The translations under genes were made by a program, and so were the position numbers. This document shows, in pieces, positions 32,785 to 42,400 of a stretch of DNA of 64,000 nt (its first letter is position 1; each line of letters begins with the position of its first letter). The DNA is from Desertimonas flava. Lineage in GTDB: Bacteria; Actinomycetota; Acidimicrobiia; Acidimicrobiales; Ilumatobacteraceae. The notes beneath the pieces are model-generated. The model was not told the origin of the DNA, did no database searches, and saw only the letters and a program-made list of their open reading frames with translations. Where the stretch lies: the NCBI RefSeq assembly GCF_003426815.1, contig NZ_QKYK01000007.1:124001-188000 (forward strand), written 5' to 3'.

Positions 32785-33345
32785 TCAGCCGTGGGTGCGC
32801 GGGCGGGGGACGGCGGCGCTGACCACGAGGAGACGGGCCGGTGAGTCGCCCGTTCGGACCCACTGATGAGGAGTGGTCGCCTGGTACCAGACGGCGTCGC
32901 CGTGGCCGAGGTCGATCGGCGACCGACCCTGCAGCCGAACGCTGATCGCCCCGTCGAGCACGTGGACGAACTCCTCGCCGTCGTGATCGAAGTAGCCGCC
33001 GAGGTCCTGGTCGGGGTCGACGGTGACCTCCTGGATCTGCAGGATCGAGTCGGGCGATCCGACGAGGAAGCGGGCGAGGGCGGCGTCGGGCCGGTCCTCG
33101 ATCGGGCGGGCCGCACCCTGCCCGGCGCGGATCACGACCGTGGTGTCGTCGCCGTCGGGAAGCAGGTCCTGGGGCGTCACGCCGAGGGCGTTGGCGACCC
33201 GGTACAGCGTGTTGATGCTCGGTGACGCCTTGCCGCTCTCGAGCTGGCTGATGTAGGGCTGGCTGACGCCCGCCCGCTCGGCCAGCGCCGTCGCCGACAA
33301 CCCGGCCGACTGCCGGCGGGCCCGGATCGCCGCGCCGATCGACAG
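32785..33345 (-). CDS. XRE-family regulator with cupin domain; start codon unclear
   Basis: An XRE helix-turn-helix (AERAGVSQPYISQLESGKAS, then INTLYRVANALGV) followed by a cupin (DHDGEEFVHVLDGAISVRLQ and DAVWYQATTPHQW). Such two-domain proteins sense small molecules and control nearby catabolic or transport genes, here probably the oxygenase-ABC operon that starts 304 bp away. The first HTH helix (GAAIRARRQSAGLSATALA) is encoded upstream of the first ATG, GTG or TTG in frame (TTG 33300). Translation therefore must begin at a rarer codon, such as CTG 33345 or ATC/ATT near 33423-33432 just after an in-frame TAG, or the sequence has an error. I give the CTG as a compromise. Confidence 0.75.
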   Translation of the reverse strand: MSIGAAIRARRQSAGLSATALAERAGVSQPYISQLESGKASPSINTLYRVANALGVTPQDLLPDGDDTTVVIRAGQGAARPIEDRPDAALARFLVGSPDSILQIQEVTVDPDQDLGGYFDHDGEEFVHVLDGAISVRLQGRSPIDLGHGDAVWYQATTPHQWVRTGDSPARLLVVSAAVPRPRTHG

Positions 33346-33648
33346 CTCGATGTCCGAAGCGCCGTCGGCGGCGTCGTCGGAGCGGGCCGAGCCCGATGCG
33401 TGGGTGGAGGCGACGTCGACGATGGGGGGAATCTACACCTGGCGGGATCGTCGGTGCATTGATCTGAGCAATTCCGACGTCCCATCTCGACGCTTTCTGA
33501 CCGCTGCCCGCGGAGGTCGCCGATCTGCCACGTCTTGCCGAGGTCTTACCGAGCTGACGCCCGACCGACGCCACGATGAAACGCGATGGCGCGACAGCGT
33601 TCACACGGCGGAAACCAAGATCGCCAGCTCATAGCTCACACTTATGGC
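33346..33648. other. Divergent regulatory region between XRE-cupin and oxygenase operon
   Basis: This 303-bp region must hold both promoters. The first 80 bp may still be coding for the regulator. Close to the oxygenase start is an AT-rich stretch (CATAGCT at 33629, CTTATGG at 33641). It would fit a leaderless transcript beginning near the GTG, because no Shine-Dalgarno sequence precedes it. I see no clear dyad. Confidence 0.35.
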
Positions 33649-34707
33649 GTGACGACTCGCTCCCCACTGGCCAGCCCCGTTCTCATCGACGGCTACGTGC
33701 CGCTGATCGACCTTTCGGCCGCGCTGGGCGGCGATCCCGAGGCCCGTGCCGCCGTCGGTGCCGCCCTCGACACGGCGTGCCGCGAATCCGGCTTCTTCCT
33801 CGTCGCCGGACACGGGATCGACCCCCAGCTCATCGAGCGGGTCCTCGACGTGACGCGCCAGTTCTTCCACGTGCCGCTCGACGAGCGGCGCGACCTCGTG
33901 GCGCCGAAGGGTGACATCACCCTGCGCGGCCTGCGGCTGTTCCACGAAGGACGACCGGGCACGACCGACGGCGGCGCCAGCCAGGACGCCGGCGCGACCC
34001 GCCTGTCGGCGCCGCCCGACCTCTGCGAGCTGTTCACGATGAACCGCCTCGGCGAGCCCGGCGTGGCCGACGAGGCCGAGCTCGGCTCGGGCTACGACGT
34101 GTGGTCCCGCCCCAACCGGTGGCCGACCAACCCTGGGCTCGAGGGCTTCCGCCCGGCGTGGCTCGATTTCTACGGCGCCCTCGAGAACCTCTCGGGTGAG
34201 CTGATGCGCTTCTTCGCCCTCGGGCTCGGGCTCGACGAGCACTTTTTCGACCCGATGGTCGACGACCACCTCACCAACCTGTGCGCCAACTTCTACCCGC
34301 CGGTCACGACCGAGCCGGTCGAGGGCCAGTACCGCAAGTTCCCCCACACCGACTCGGGCACGATGACGATCCTCTACCAGGACGAGGCCGGCGGGCTCCA
34401 GGTGGTCGATCGCTCCGGCGAGTGGGTCGACGTGCCGTTCGTCGAGGGCTCCTTCGTCGTCAACATCGGCGACCTGATGGCGATCTGGACCAACGACCGC
34501 TGGGTGTCGACGAAGCACCGGATCCTCGTGCCGCCGCCCGAGCGCCGCCACCTCGAGCGCATCTCGATGCCGTTCTTCCACCAACCCAACTGGTCGGCCG
34601 TCATCGAGTGCCTCCCGTCGTGCACCGACGAGGCCCATCCGCCGCTGCATCCGCCCGTCGTGTCGGGTGACTACTTGGAGTACAAGGTCGTCGGCCTCGC
34701 CGCCTGA
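33649..34707 (+). CDS. 2OG-Fe(II) oxygenase, isopenicillin N synthase-like family (first of two in operon)
   Basis: A 352-residue enzyme. The DIOX_N region has VPLIDLSAALGGD and ESGFFLVAGHGI. The Fe(II)-binding triad is His233 and Asp235 (FPHTDSGTMTILYQD) with His290 (STKHRI). An Arg-x-Ser for the co-substrate carboxylate follows in LERISMPFF. It should hydroxylate, desaturate or cleave a small molecule using 2-oxoglutarate. The GTG at 33649 is the first start that does not add unmatched sequence. It heads the operon of binding protein, fused permease, ATPase and a second oxygenase of the same family. Confidence 0.88.
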   Translation: MTTRSPLASPVLIDGYVPLIDLSAALGGDPEARAAVGAALDTACRESGFFLVAGHGIDPQLIERVLDVTRQFFHVPLDERRDLVAPKGDITLRGLRLFHEGRPGTTDGGASQDAGATRLSAPPDLCELFTMNRLGEPGVADEAELGSGYDVWSRPNRWPTNPGLEGFRPAWLDFYGALENLSGELMRFFALGLGLDEHFFDPMVDDHLTNLCANFYPPVTTEPVEGQYRKFPHTDSGTMTILYQDEAGGLQVVDRSGEWVDVPFVEGSFVVNIGDLMAIWTNDRWVSTKHRILVPPPERRHLERISMPFFHQPNWSAVIECLPSCTDEAHPPLHPPVVSGDYLEYKVVGLAA

Positions 34708-34782
34708 CCGCTCCCACGTCATCCCGCTCCCGTTCGATCTCCCACCCCGACCACACCCGTTTACCTGATCCAGGAGGCCCTC

Positions 34783-35892
34783 ATGTCCGACTCGTTCTCC
34801 CGCCGGGCATTCGTCCGTGGCGGCGCCGGCCTCGGCCTCGGTGCGCTGCTCGCCCCGTCGCTCGGCCTGCGTTGGGCGCGAGTCGGCGCCTCGGCACCGC
34901 CCGAGCGCGGCATCCTCGACTTCCGGCTGTCGTACACGCCCGGCGTCGGCTTCGCCGGCACCTACCTGGCGATCGACAGTGGCGCCTACGCGGCGGCCGG
35001 ATTCGCCGACGTCAACCTCATCCCCGGCGGCCCGACGGCCACGCCGACGCCGGTGGACGTGGCCACCGGCAACGCCTTCGTCGGCGTCGCCTCCACGCCC
35101 GACCAGGTGGCCGCGGCCCGCCTCAACGGCGGGGCCGACGTCAAGATCATCGGGTCGCTGTACCAGAAGAACCCGTACTGCGTGACGTCGTTGAGTGAAG
35201 CGCCGATCGCTTCGCCGGCCGATCTCGAGGGCAAGACGATCGGCGTGCAGGCCGTCAACGAGACCGTGTGGAACGCCTTCCTGACCGCGTCCGGCGTGGA
35301 TCCCGGCTCGGTGACCGCGGTGCCCGTGCAGTTCGACCCGACGCCGCTCACGACCGGCGACGTGGACGGCTGGTTCTCGTTCGTCATCAACGAGCCGGTC
35401 ACGCTGTCGGCCGCGGGATTCGACGTCACGACGATGCTGCTCGCCGATCACGGCTACCCGCTCGTCGCCCAGGTGTACCTCGCCACCGACGAGTCGATCG
35501 CCGACCGGCGCGACGATCTCGTGGCGGTACTCGGCGCCGAGCTCGCCGGTTGGACCCTCTCGCTCGAGGACCCGACGGCGGGGCCGACCATCGTCGTCGA
35601 GGAGATCGCCCCCGATCTCGGCCTCGACCTCGCCGTGCAGACCACGGTGTCGGAGACGCAGAACGGCTTGATCCTCACGCCCGACACGGTGGCGTCGGGG
35701 CTGATGACGATGACCCCCGAGCTGATCGACGGCAACATCGCCACGCTCGCCCTGTCCGGCCTGGAGATCGCCGCAGAGGACCTGTTCGATCTCTCGATGG
35801 TCGCCGACGCCTACGCCGCGCAGCCCGACCTGCTCGACCGGCTGGCCGCACTCGGTGCCTCGCCGTCGTCGAGCCCCGCCACCACCGGATGA
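34783..35892 (+). CDS. NMT1/THI5-like ABC substrate-binding protein with Tat signal
   Basis: A 369-residue exported protein. The N terminus [20 protein letters not shown] is a twin-arginine signal. The mature part, [40 protein letters not shown] and [10 protein letters not shown], is the NMT1/SsuA fold that binds pyrimidines, sulfonates, riboflavin and similar compounds. CCAGGAGGCCCTC precedes the ATG. The stop overlaps the permease start (ATGA). Tat export means it folds before secretion. The ligand is unknown, but the flanking oxygenases suggest that it is oxidised after uptake. Confidence 0.9.
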   Translation: MSDSFSRRAFVRGGAGLGLGALLAPSLGLRWARVGASAPPERGILDFRLSYTPGVGFAGTYLAIDSGAYAAAGFADVNLIPGGPTATPTPVDVATGNAFVGVASTPDQVAAARLNGGADVKIIGSLYQKNPYCVTSLSEAPIASPADLEGKTIGVQAVNETVWNAFLTASGVDPGSVTAVPVQFDPTPLTTGDVDGWFSFVINEPVTLSAAGFDVTTMLLADHGYPLVAQVYLATDESIADRRDDLVAVLGAELAGWTLSLEDPTAGPTIVVEEIAPDLGLDLAVQTTVSETQNGLILTPDTVASGLMTMTPELIDGNIATLALSGLEIAAEDLFDLSMVADAYAAQPDLLDRLAALGASPSSSPATTG

Positions 35893-37514
35893 CCGACGCG
35901 ATCGCCGCCCCGGTCTCCGCCTCGTCGGCGGTCTCGCGACGCCTCCGGCTGCCGGCGGTCGACGCCCGGCTGGCGGCCACGGTCGCCGGCCCGCTCGCCC
36001 TCGTCGCCTTGTGGCTTCTCCTCGCCACGGCTCGGCCGGCCTTGTTCCCGACGCCGCTGGCGGTCGGGCGCGCGGTCGTGGACGACTGGTCACTGATCGT
36101 CGCCAACACCCGCTCGACAGCGGGCGTCGCCGTGCGCGGGTGGTTGTGGGGGAACGGCGCGGCGATCGCCATCGCCGCCGTCGTGGCGTTCGTGCCCGCC
36201 CTGGAGCACGCCGCCCTGAGGATGGCGGCGATCGTCTACTGCCTTCCGGCCCTGGCCATCGGTCCCGTGCTGCAGGTCGTGCTCAACGGGGACAGCCCCA
36301 AGGTGGCCGTGTCGGTCCTCACGGTCTTCTTCACGACGCTCGTCGGCGCCCTCGTCGGCTTGCGCGCCGCGCCGGGCGCCGCACTCGACGTGATCCGGGC
36401 GTCCGGCGGCGGACGCCTCCTGCAGCTGCGCATCGTGCGGCTGCGCGCCACGCTGCCCCATCTGTTCGCCGGCCTGCGCATCGCCGGTCCGGCGGCCGTG
36501 CTCGGCGCGATCCTCGGCGAGTACCTCGGTGGCGCCAAAGGACTCGGCCCGGCGATGGTGACCGCTCAGAGCCAACTCCAGGTGCCGCGCACCTGGGCGC
36601 TCGGCCTGGCCGCCACCGTCCTGGCCGGCGCGGCATACGGTGCCGCCGCCCTCGCCGGCAAGCTCACGTCGGGCTGGGCCGGCAACGCCGCGGTCGACGC
36701 GGCCGTCCCCGGCGAGGTGCGCAGTCGGCCCCACGGACTCCCGAGGCGCCTCGCCGCGGCCGTCGGCGGTCTGGCGATCTCACTCCTCGCCGCGGTGGCG
36801 GCGTGGTGGGCGCTGATCGAGATCTTCGACCTCGACCCGCTGGTGGCCAAGTCGCCGGGCGACGTGTGGCAGTTCCTCGTGAGCGGCGCCGACGCCGCAG
36901 CCAATCGCTCCGAGGTGTTCGGCGCGATGCGCTCGACGCTCGGCTCGGCCGCGACCGGCTACGTCGCCGGCACGGTGGCCGCGCTCGTGCTCACCACGCT
37001 CTTCGTCACCGTTCCCGCCGTGCAGTACGCCGTGATGCCGGCGGCGGTGGTCCTGCAGTCGGTGCCGCTCGGAGTGTTCACGCCGATCGTGCTCATCGTG
37101 TTCGGCCGGGGGCTGGTGACCAGCGCCGTGATCTGCGGCATCGTCACGTTCTTCCCGACCCTCGTCCTCACGGCCACCGCCATCCGCGACGTGCCGCGCG
37201 GCGTCCTCGACGTGTTCGACGCGTCGGGCGCCCGGCGGTTCACCACGCTGCGCAAGGCGCAGCTCCCGGCCGCCGTCCCAGCACTGCTGGCCGCAGCGCG
37301 TGTCGCCGTCCCGCGGTCGATCGTCGGCGGCCTGCTCGTCGAGTGGCTGGCGAGCGGCACGGGAATCGGCTACCTCATGCTGCGCTCGACGACGACGTTC
37401 GAGTACACGCAACTGTGGGCGGCCGTGGTGGTGTGCACGACGACGATGGTCGTGCTGTACAGCGTCGTCACGTTCGTGGAGGCGCAGGTGCTCGAACGAT
37501 GGGGAGCAGGATGA
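35889..37514 (+). CDS. Tandem-fused ABC permease (two BPD_transp_1 domains in one chain)
   Basis: A 541-residue membrane protein, about twice the family length. The first permease unit (about residues 20-265) includes [20 protein letters not shown] and an EAA loop around [20 protein letters not shown]. The second (about 290-540) includes [40 protein letters not shown] and its own EAA loop, [20 protein letters not shown]. The units are diverged, so the fusion is old rather than a recent duplication. It replaces the usual dimer of SsuC-type subunits. It is coupled by ATGA overlaps to the genes on both sides. Confidence 0.9.
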   Translation: MTDAIAAPVSASSAVSRRLRLPAVDARLAATVAGPLALVALWLLLATARPALFPTPLAVGRAVVDDWSLIVANTRSTAGVAVRGWLWGNGAAIAIAAVVAFVPALEHAALRMAAIVYCLPALAIGPVLQVVLNGDSPKVAVSVLTVFFTTLVGALVGLRAAPGAALDVIRASGGGRLLQLRIVRLRATLPHLFAGLRIAGPAAVLGAILGEYLGGAKGLGPAMVTAQSQLQVPRTWALGLAATVLAGAAYGAAALAGKLTSGWAGNAAVDAAVPGEVRSRPHGLPRRLAAAVGGLAISLLAAVAAWWALIEIFDLDPLVAKSPGDVWQFLVSGADAAANRSEVFGAMRSTLGSAATGYVAGTVAALVLTTLFVTVPAVQYAVMPAAVVLQSVPLGVFTPIVLIVFGRGLVTSAVICGIVTFFPTLVLTATAIRDVPRGVLDVFDASGARRFTTLRKAQLPAAVPALLAAARVAVPRSIVGGLLVEWLASGTGIGYLMLRSTTTFEYTQLWAAVVVCTTTMVVLYSVVTFVEAQVLERWGAG

Positions 37515-38287
37515 TGAACGAACGGTCCGGTGTGGTTCTCGAGGGCGTCACCAAATCCTTCACCACGCGACGCGAGACGCTGCCCGCCCTCGACCGCGTC
37601 GATCTCAGCACGTCGGCCGGTGAGTTCGTCGCCCTGCTCGGTCCGTCGGGCTGCGGCAAGTCGACGATCCTGCGCATCGCCGCCGGCCTGGAGTCGCCGA
37701 CCACGGGCCACATCACGGTGCACGGCTCGCCGCCCGGCGACGTGCGGCGCCGCCACGGCGTCGGCGTGGCGTTCCAGGACTCCTCGCTGTTGCCGTGGCG
37801 CTCGGTCGTCGACAACATCAGGGTCCCGCTCGAGGTGGCCGGCATCCGCGATCGCGACCGTGTCGCCGCGCTCATCGACCTCGTCGGGCTCACCGGCTTC
37901 GAACGGGCGCTGCCGTCGCAGCTGTCGGGCGGAATGCGGCAACGCGTCGCCATCGCCCGGGCACTCGTCGGTGACCCCGAGGTGCTCCTGCTCGACGAGC
38001 CGTTCGGCGCCCTCGACGACATCACGCGCCGACGGCTCAACGTCGAGCTGCTGCGCATCTGGTCGGAGCGTGCCGTCACCACGCTGCTCGTCACGCACTC
38101 GATCGCCGAGGCGGCGTTCCTCGCCGACCGGGTCGCCGTGATGTCCGACCGGCCGGGCCGGATCGTCGAGATCGTCGACATCGACCTCCCCCGCCCGCGG
38201 CATCCCGACCTGCTGGAATCGCCCGAGTTGCAGGCGATCTGCGCGAGGCTCGGCGACGTGCTGTTCGGGCGTCAGGTGGCGGTCTGA
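37511..38287 (+). CDS. ABC transporter ATP-binding protein, nitrate/sulfonate type
   Basis: A 258-residue ATPase with Walker [11 protein letters not shown]-loop [11 protein letters not shown], signature [17 protein letters not shown], Walker [13 protein letters not shown] and [14 protein letters not shown]. The motifs match the SsuB/ThiZ group and the neighbouring NMT1-type binding protein. Two ATGs in a row start it, the first inside the permease stop. The second oxygenase begins right after its stop. Confidence 0.92.
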   Translation: MMNERSGVVLEGVTKSFTTRRETLPALDRVDLSTSAGEFVALLGPSGCGKSTILRIAAGLESPTTGHITVHGSPPGDVRRRHGVGVAFQDSSLLPWRSVVDNIRVPLEVAGIRDRDRVAALIDLVGLTGFERALPSQLSGGMRQRVAIARALVGDPEVLLLDEPFGALDDITRRRLNVELLRIWSERAVTTLLVTHSIAEAAFLADRVAVMSDRPGRIVEIVDIDLPRPRHPDLLESPELQAICARLGDVLFGRQVAV

Positions 38288-39343
38288 GTGATGGGTGACG
38301 GCGCCACCTCCGTGCTCGGCACGCCGTCGTCCTCGCACACCCCGGCGGCGATCCCGACCGTCGACCTCGGACGCTGGTTCGGCGGTTCGCCGTCCGACCG
38401 GGTGGCGGTGGCGGCCGAGCTCGGCGCCGCCTGCGAGTCGGTCGGCTTCCTCCAGCTCGTCGGCCACGGCCTTCCCGACGACGTGGTCGATGGCCTCCGC
38501 GCGGCATCGGACGCCTTCTTCGCGCTTCCCGCCGACGACAAGCTGGCTCTGCGACCTCCGGCCCCCGGAGTGAACCGGGGCTACGCGGCACGACGGTCGG
38601 AGAGCCTCGCCTACAGCCTCGGCCAGGCGCGGCCGCCCGATCTGTTCGAAGCGTTCAACGTGGGGATCGAGGTCCCCGGCGGCGACCCCGAGTTCTTCCC
38701 GGACAACATCTGGCCCGACCTCGCCGGCTTCCGGCCGGCCGTCGAGGCCTACCTCGCGGCCGTCCGGCAGCTGGGGGCGACCATCGAGGACGTCATCGAG
38801 TTGGCCCTCGACCTGCCCGACGACTTCTTCCCGCCGCGCACCGATCGGGCCGTCAACGTGATGCGCATCATCCGCTACGAGCGCGCCGCCGGCGAGCCGC
38901 CGCCCGATGAAGGGCAGATGCGCATGGGCGCTCACACCGACTACGGCATCTTCACCATCCTCCTCGCCGACCCCGTGCCGGGCCTGCAGATCGTCGCGCC
39001 GCACGGCGGCTGGGTGGACGTGACTCCGGATCCCGGCGCCGTGGTGATGAACATCGGCGACGCCCTCGCCGTGTGGACGAACGATCGTTGGCGCTCCACG
39101 CTCCACCGGGTGGTTCCACCGCAGGCGACCGGAGACGATCCCGCCCTGCGCCGCTCGTGGGCCTTCTTCCACGACGGCAACATCGACACCGTCGTGTCGT
39201 GCCTGCCGTCGTGCCTCGCCCCCGGCGAACAGCCCCGCTACGCGCCGTTGACGATCCGCGACCACCTCGCCGCCAAGGTCCTCTCGGCCCGCACCAACGA
39301 CGTCCCCGAAGCCACGCAGACCGTCAGCGACCGCCCCACCTGA
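38288..39343 (+). CDS. 2OG-Fe(II) oxygenase, isopenicillin N synthase-like family (second of two in operon)
   Basis: A 351-residue enzyme paralogous to the one at 33649. IPTVDLGRWFGG and ESVGFLQLVGHGLPDD mark the N-terminal domain. The metal triad is His216 and Asp218 (GAHTDYGIFTILLAD) with His273 (TLHRVV). The C-terminal SCLPSCLAPGEQPRY mirrors ECLPSCTDEAHPPL of the first enzyme. The Arg-x-Ser is replaced by RRSWAFF, still with Arg and Ser at the right distance. It starts one base after the ATPase stop. Two related oxygenases around one importer may act on successive positions of the same compound. Confidence 0.88.
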   Translation: MMGDGATSVLGTPSSSHTPAAIPTVDLGRWFGGSPSDRVAVAAELGAACESVGFLQLVGHGLPDDVVDGLRAASDAFFALPADDKLALRPPAPGVNRGYAARRSESLAYSLGQARPPDLFEAFNVGIEVPGGDPEFFPDNIWPDLAGFRPAVEAYLAAVRQLGATIEDVIELALDLPDDFFPPRTDRAVNVMRIIRYERAAGEPPPDEGQMRMGAHTDYGIFTILLADPVPGLQIVAPHGGWVDVTPDPGAVVMNIGDALAVWTNDRWRSTLHRVVPPQATGDDPALRRSWAFFHDGNIDTVVSCLPSCLAPGEQPRYAPLTIRDHLAAKVLSARTNDVPEATQTVSDRPT

Positions 39344-39352
39344 CGTCGGTGC

Positions 39353-39385
39353 GGTAACAGATGGTGCCTGGCACCATCTGTTACC
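39353..39385. repeat. GTGCCTGGCAC palindromic repeat, copy 3
   Basis: A 33-bp perfect palindrome: 16-bp arms beginning GGTAACAGATGGTGCC around one T. It lies between the 3' ends of the oxygenase operon and the facing surface-protein gene, 9 bp after the oxygenase stop. It could serve as a bidirectional terminator. Confidence 0.8.
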
Positions 39386-39422
39386 CGCAAGCGCCGATCG
39401 CCGTGCTCGCGCCTGCGTTCGG

Positions 39423-42400
39423 TCAGCTGGTCGGGTCCGGTCGGCGGCGTGAGATGACCAGCAGGGCCGAGCCGGCGGCGAGCACGCTGCCGGCGATCAT
39501 CAGGATGTACGGCGTACCGCTCGCCCCGGTGGGCGGCATCGGTGCCGGCACCTCCACCTCGGCCGAGTCGCTCAATTGGAACTGGCGGCCATCGACGGTC
39601 TGTACCGTGGCGATGGCGCGGTTGATGATCGTCGTTCCTTCGTCGGCCGCCTCGACCACGAGGCTGACCGGCAGGTCGAGCTCGGTGTTGCAGATCTCCC
39701 CGCCCGGCTCGACGACGGTCCGGTCCGCGGGCAGGATCAGCGTGCCGAAGCGGTCGTCGTCCACCCGGATCACCTCGAGGGGGACGTCGCTGGTGTTCTC
39801 GCCGCAGTAGACGTACTCGATGGTCTCGCCCACCGAGGCGACCTGCGTGCTCGGCTCGAGCGTGAACGTGAACGTGATCCCCGGCGGGGGTGGCACCAGC
39901 GTGGTCGTCGGACCGGGCACCGTGGTCGTCGCAACGGTCGACGTGGTAGCGCTCGCGATCGGCGCGGCGCTCGTGGTCGTACTCGTGCTGGTCGTCGTGG
40001 TCGTACTCGTGGAGGTGGTCGTCGACGTCGACGTCGACGTGGACGTGGACGTGGACGTGGACGTCGTCGAGCTGGTGCTGGTGGCGGTCGCTGGCTCTGT
40101 CGTCTCGGTCGGCTCGGTCGACTCGGTCGGCACGGTCGACGCCGTGGGCTCGGTCGACGCCGCGGGCTCGGTCGACTCGGTCGGCTCGCTCGTCTCTGTC
40201 GGCAGCGTCGACTCGGTCGGCACGGTCGACTCCGTGGGCACGGTCGACTCGGTCGGCACGGTCGACTCGGTCGGCTCGCTCGTCTCCGTCGGCAGCGTCG
40301 ACTCGGTCGGCACGGTCGACTCGGTTGGCTCGGTCGACTCCGTTGGCACGGTCGACTCGGTCGGCACGGTCGACTCGGTTGGCTCGGTCGACTCCGTTGG
40401 CACGGTCGGCTCGGTCGACGCCGTCGACTCGGTTGGCTCGGTCGACTCCGTTGGCACGGTCGGCTCGGTCGACGCCGTCGGCTCGGTCGACGCCGTCGGC
40501 TCGGTCGACTCCGTCGGCAGCGTCGACTCAGATGGCACGGTCGACGCCGTTGGCTCGGTCGACGCCGTTGGCTCGGTCGATGCCGTTGGCTCGGTCGACT
40601 CGGCCGGCACGGTCGACTCGGTCGGCTCGGTCGACTCCGTCGGCTGGGTCGGCCCCGTCGACTCAGATGGCTCCGTCGATTCGGTCGGCTCCGTCGACGC
40701 CGTCGGCTCCGTCGACTCGCTCGGCTGCGTCGAGCCGGTCGGCTCGGTGGGCGCTGCGGGCTCCGTCGACGCAGTGGGTTCCGTGGTCTCGGTCGGCTCG
40801 CTGGGCGCCGGGGTGTCCAACGGCGCCGGTTCGGTCGTGGACGTCGTCGTCGTGGGTGGCCCGGTCGTCGTGGTGGACGTCGTCGTGGTGGTGGTGGACG
40901 TCGTCGTGGTGGTGGACGTCGTCGTCGTGGGTGGCTCGGTCGTCGTGGTGGTGGTAGACGTCGTCGGCGGCGCGGTGGTCGTGGTCGGCACCGTGGGCCC
41001 GGTGGCGTTGCAGGCATCCGACGGAGGCACGGCGACTTCGCCGCGCACGGTGTTGGTGACCGGTCGGTACTCCTGATCGAAGATCTGGTTGCCGGTCGGC
41101 GAGGTGTCGTAGAAGACGATCGGCTGCTGCGCGCTGGCGCCGTTGAACGTGCCCTGGTTCGTGGTCGATCCGCCGAAGCGGAAGCCACCGCTGCCGCTGA
41201 TCGTCCCGTCGTTCCAGAAGAAGTCGTCGCCGCCGGTGAAGCCGGAGGTGGTCTGCGTCCAGCGGCCACCGCTGTTGTTGCGGAACGAGCTGCCGGTGAG
41301 GATGACGCCCTCGTTGGTGACTGCGGTGTTGTTGATCATGCTGCCGCCCTCGATGCGGCAGGTGTTGATCACGGAGGCCGAACCGTTGATCTCGACCAGT
41401 CCCCCGGCGATGAACCGCCCGGAGTTGGCGACCTGGCCGTTGAGCTCCGCCCGCCCGCCCACGTTCACCGTGCCGCTGTTGTCGAACGTCGAGTTGGCGT
41501 TCTCGTTGAAGTCGCTCGCCTCGACCGTGCCGGTGTTGACGAACGCGCCGCCGGAGCCGACCACCAACGGTTGTGACGAGAGCGTGCCGGCGTTGACGAA
41601 CGACCCCGACACCGTGAGACCCGCCGGCGCCGAGAACGTCGCGCCGGCATCGTTCGTCACCGGCGTCCGCACCTGGGCGTTGCCGGCGAACGTGAACTGC
41701 CCGGCATTACGGATGGACGAACTCGTCCCGTTGACCCACTGGTTCATCCGCGCCGATCCGCCGGTGTAGACGTACAGGTGAAGGTCTTGCGCGTTGACGT
41801 AGGCCGGGTTGAACGATGCGCCCGGGAGTACGCAGATCGTGCCGAAGCTGCCGTCCACCCCGCCCGAATACGTCCCGGCGGCCACCACGACGTGGCGACC
41901 GCTACCCAGGCTGATCTGCTCGTCGGGCGTGACGGACCCGACCCACACCTGGTCGGCGGGCGCACCGGCGCACGACATGTCGAGCGCCAAGAGGTCCAAT
42001 GTCACCTCGACCTCGGCGGTCGCCGTCTGCTGGAAGGTGCGCGGGCTGTCCTCGGTCGTGCGCACCGTCACCAGGGCGTTGTTGACGATCGTCTGGCCGA
42101 CGTCGGCGGGTTCCACGAGGTAGGACGCGGTCAACCCGAGGTCCTCGTTGCAGATCGTGCCACCTGGCGGCACGATCGTGACGGTCGCCGGCAGCTCGAA
42201 GAGCACGTCGAGCCGGTCGTCCGTCAACCTCACCACCTCGAGGTCGATGTCGCTGAGGTTGCGACCGCAGTACGCGTAGTCGACCGTGTCGCCAATCGCG
42301 GCGGTGGTCACGCTCGGGCTGACCTCGAACGTGAACGCCACCTCGGGGGGCAGCGCCGGACCGGTGCAAGCAGCAGCGAACACCGTCTCGCTCACGGTGA

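Noticed and set aside
33601-36093. A minus-strand open frame of 830 codons
   Set aside because: It is the complement of the oxygenase and binding-protein genes, both of which have clear motifs.
39820-41076. A plus-strand frame encoding Val-Asp-Ser-Val-Gly repeats
   Set aside because: It is the antisense reading of the EPTES repeats; the minus strand has a signal peptide, domains and a sorting signal.
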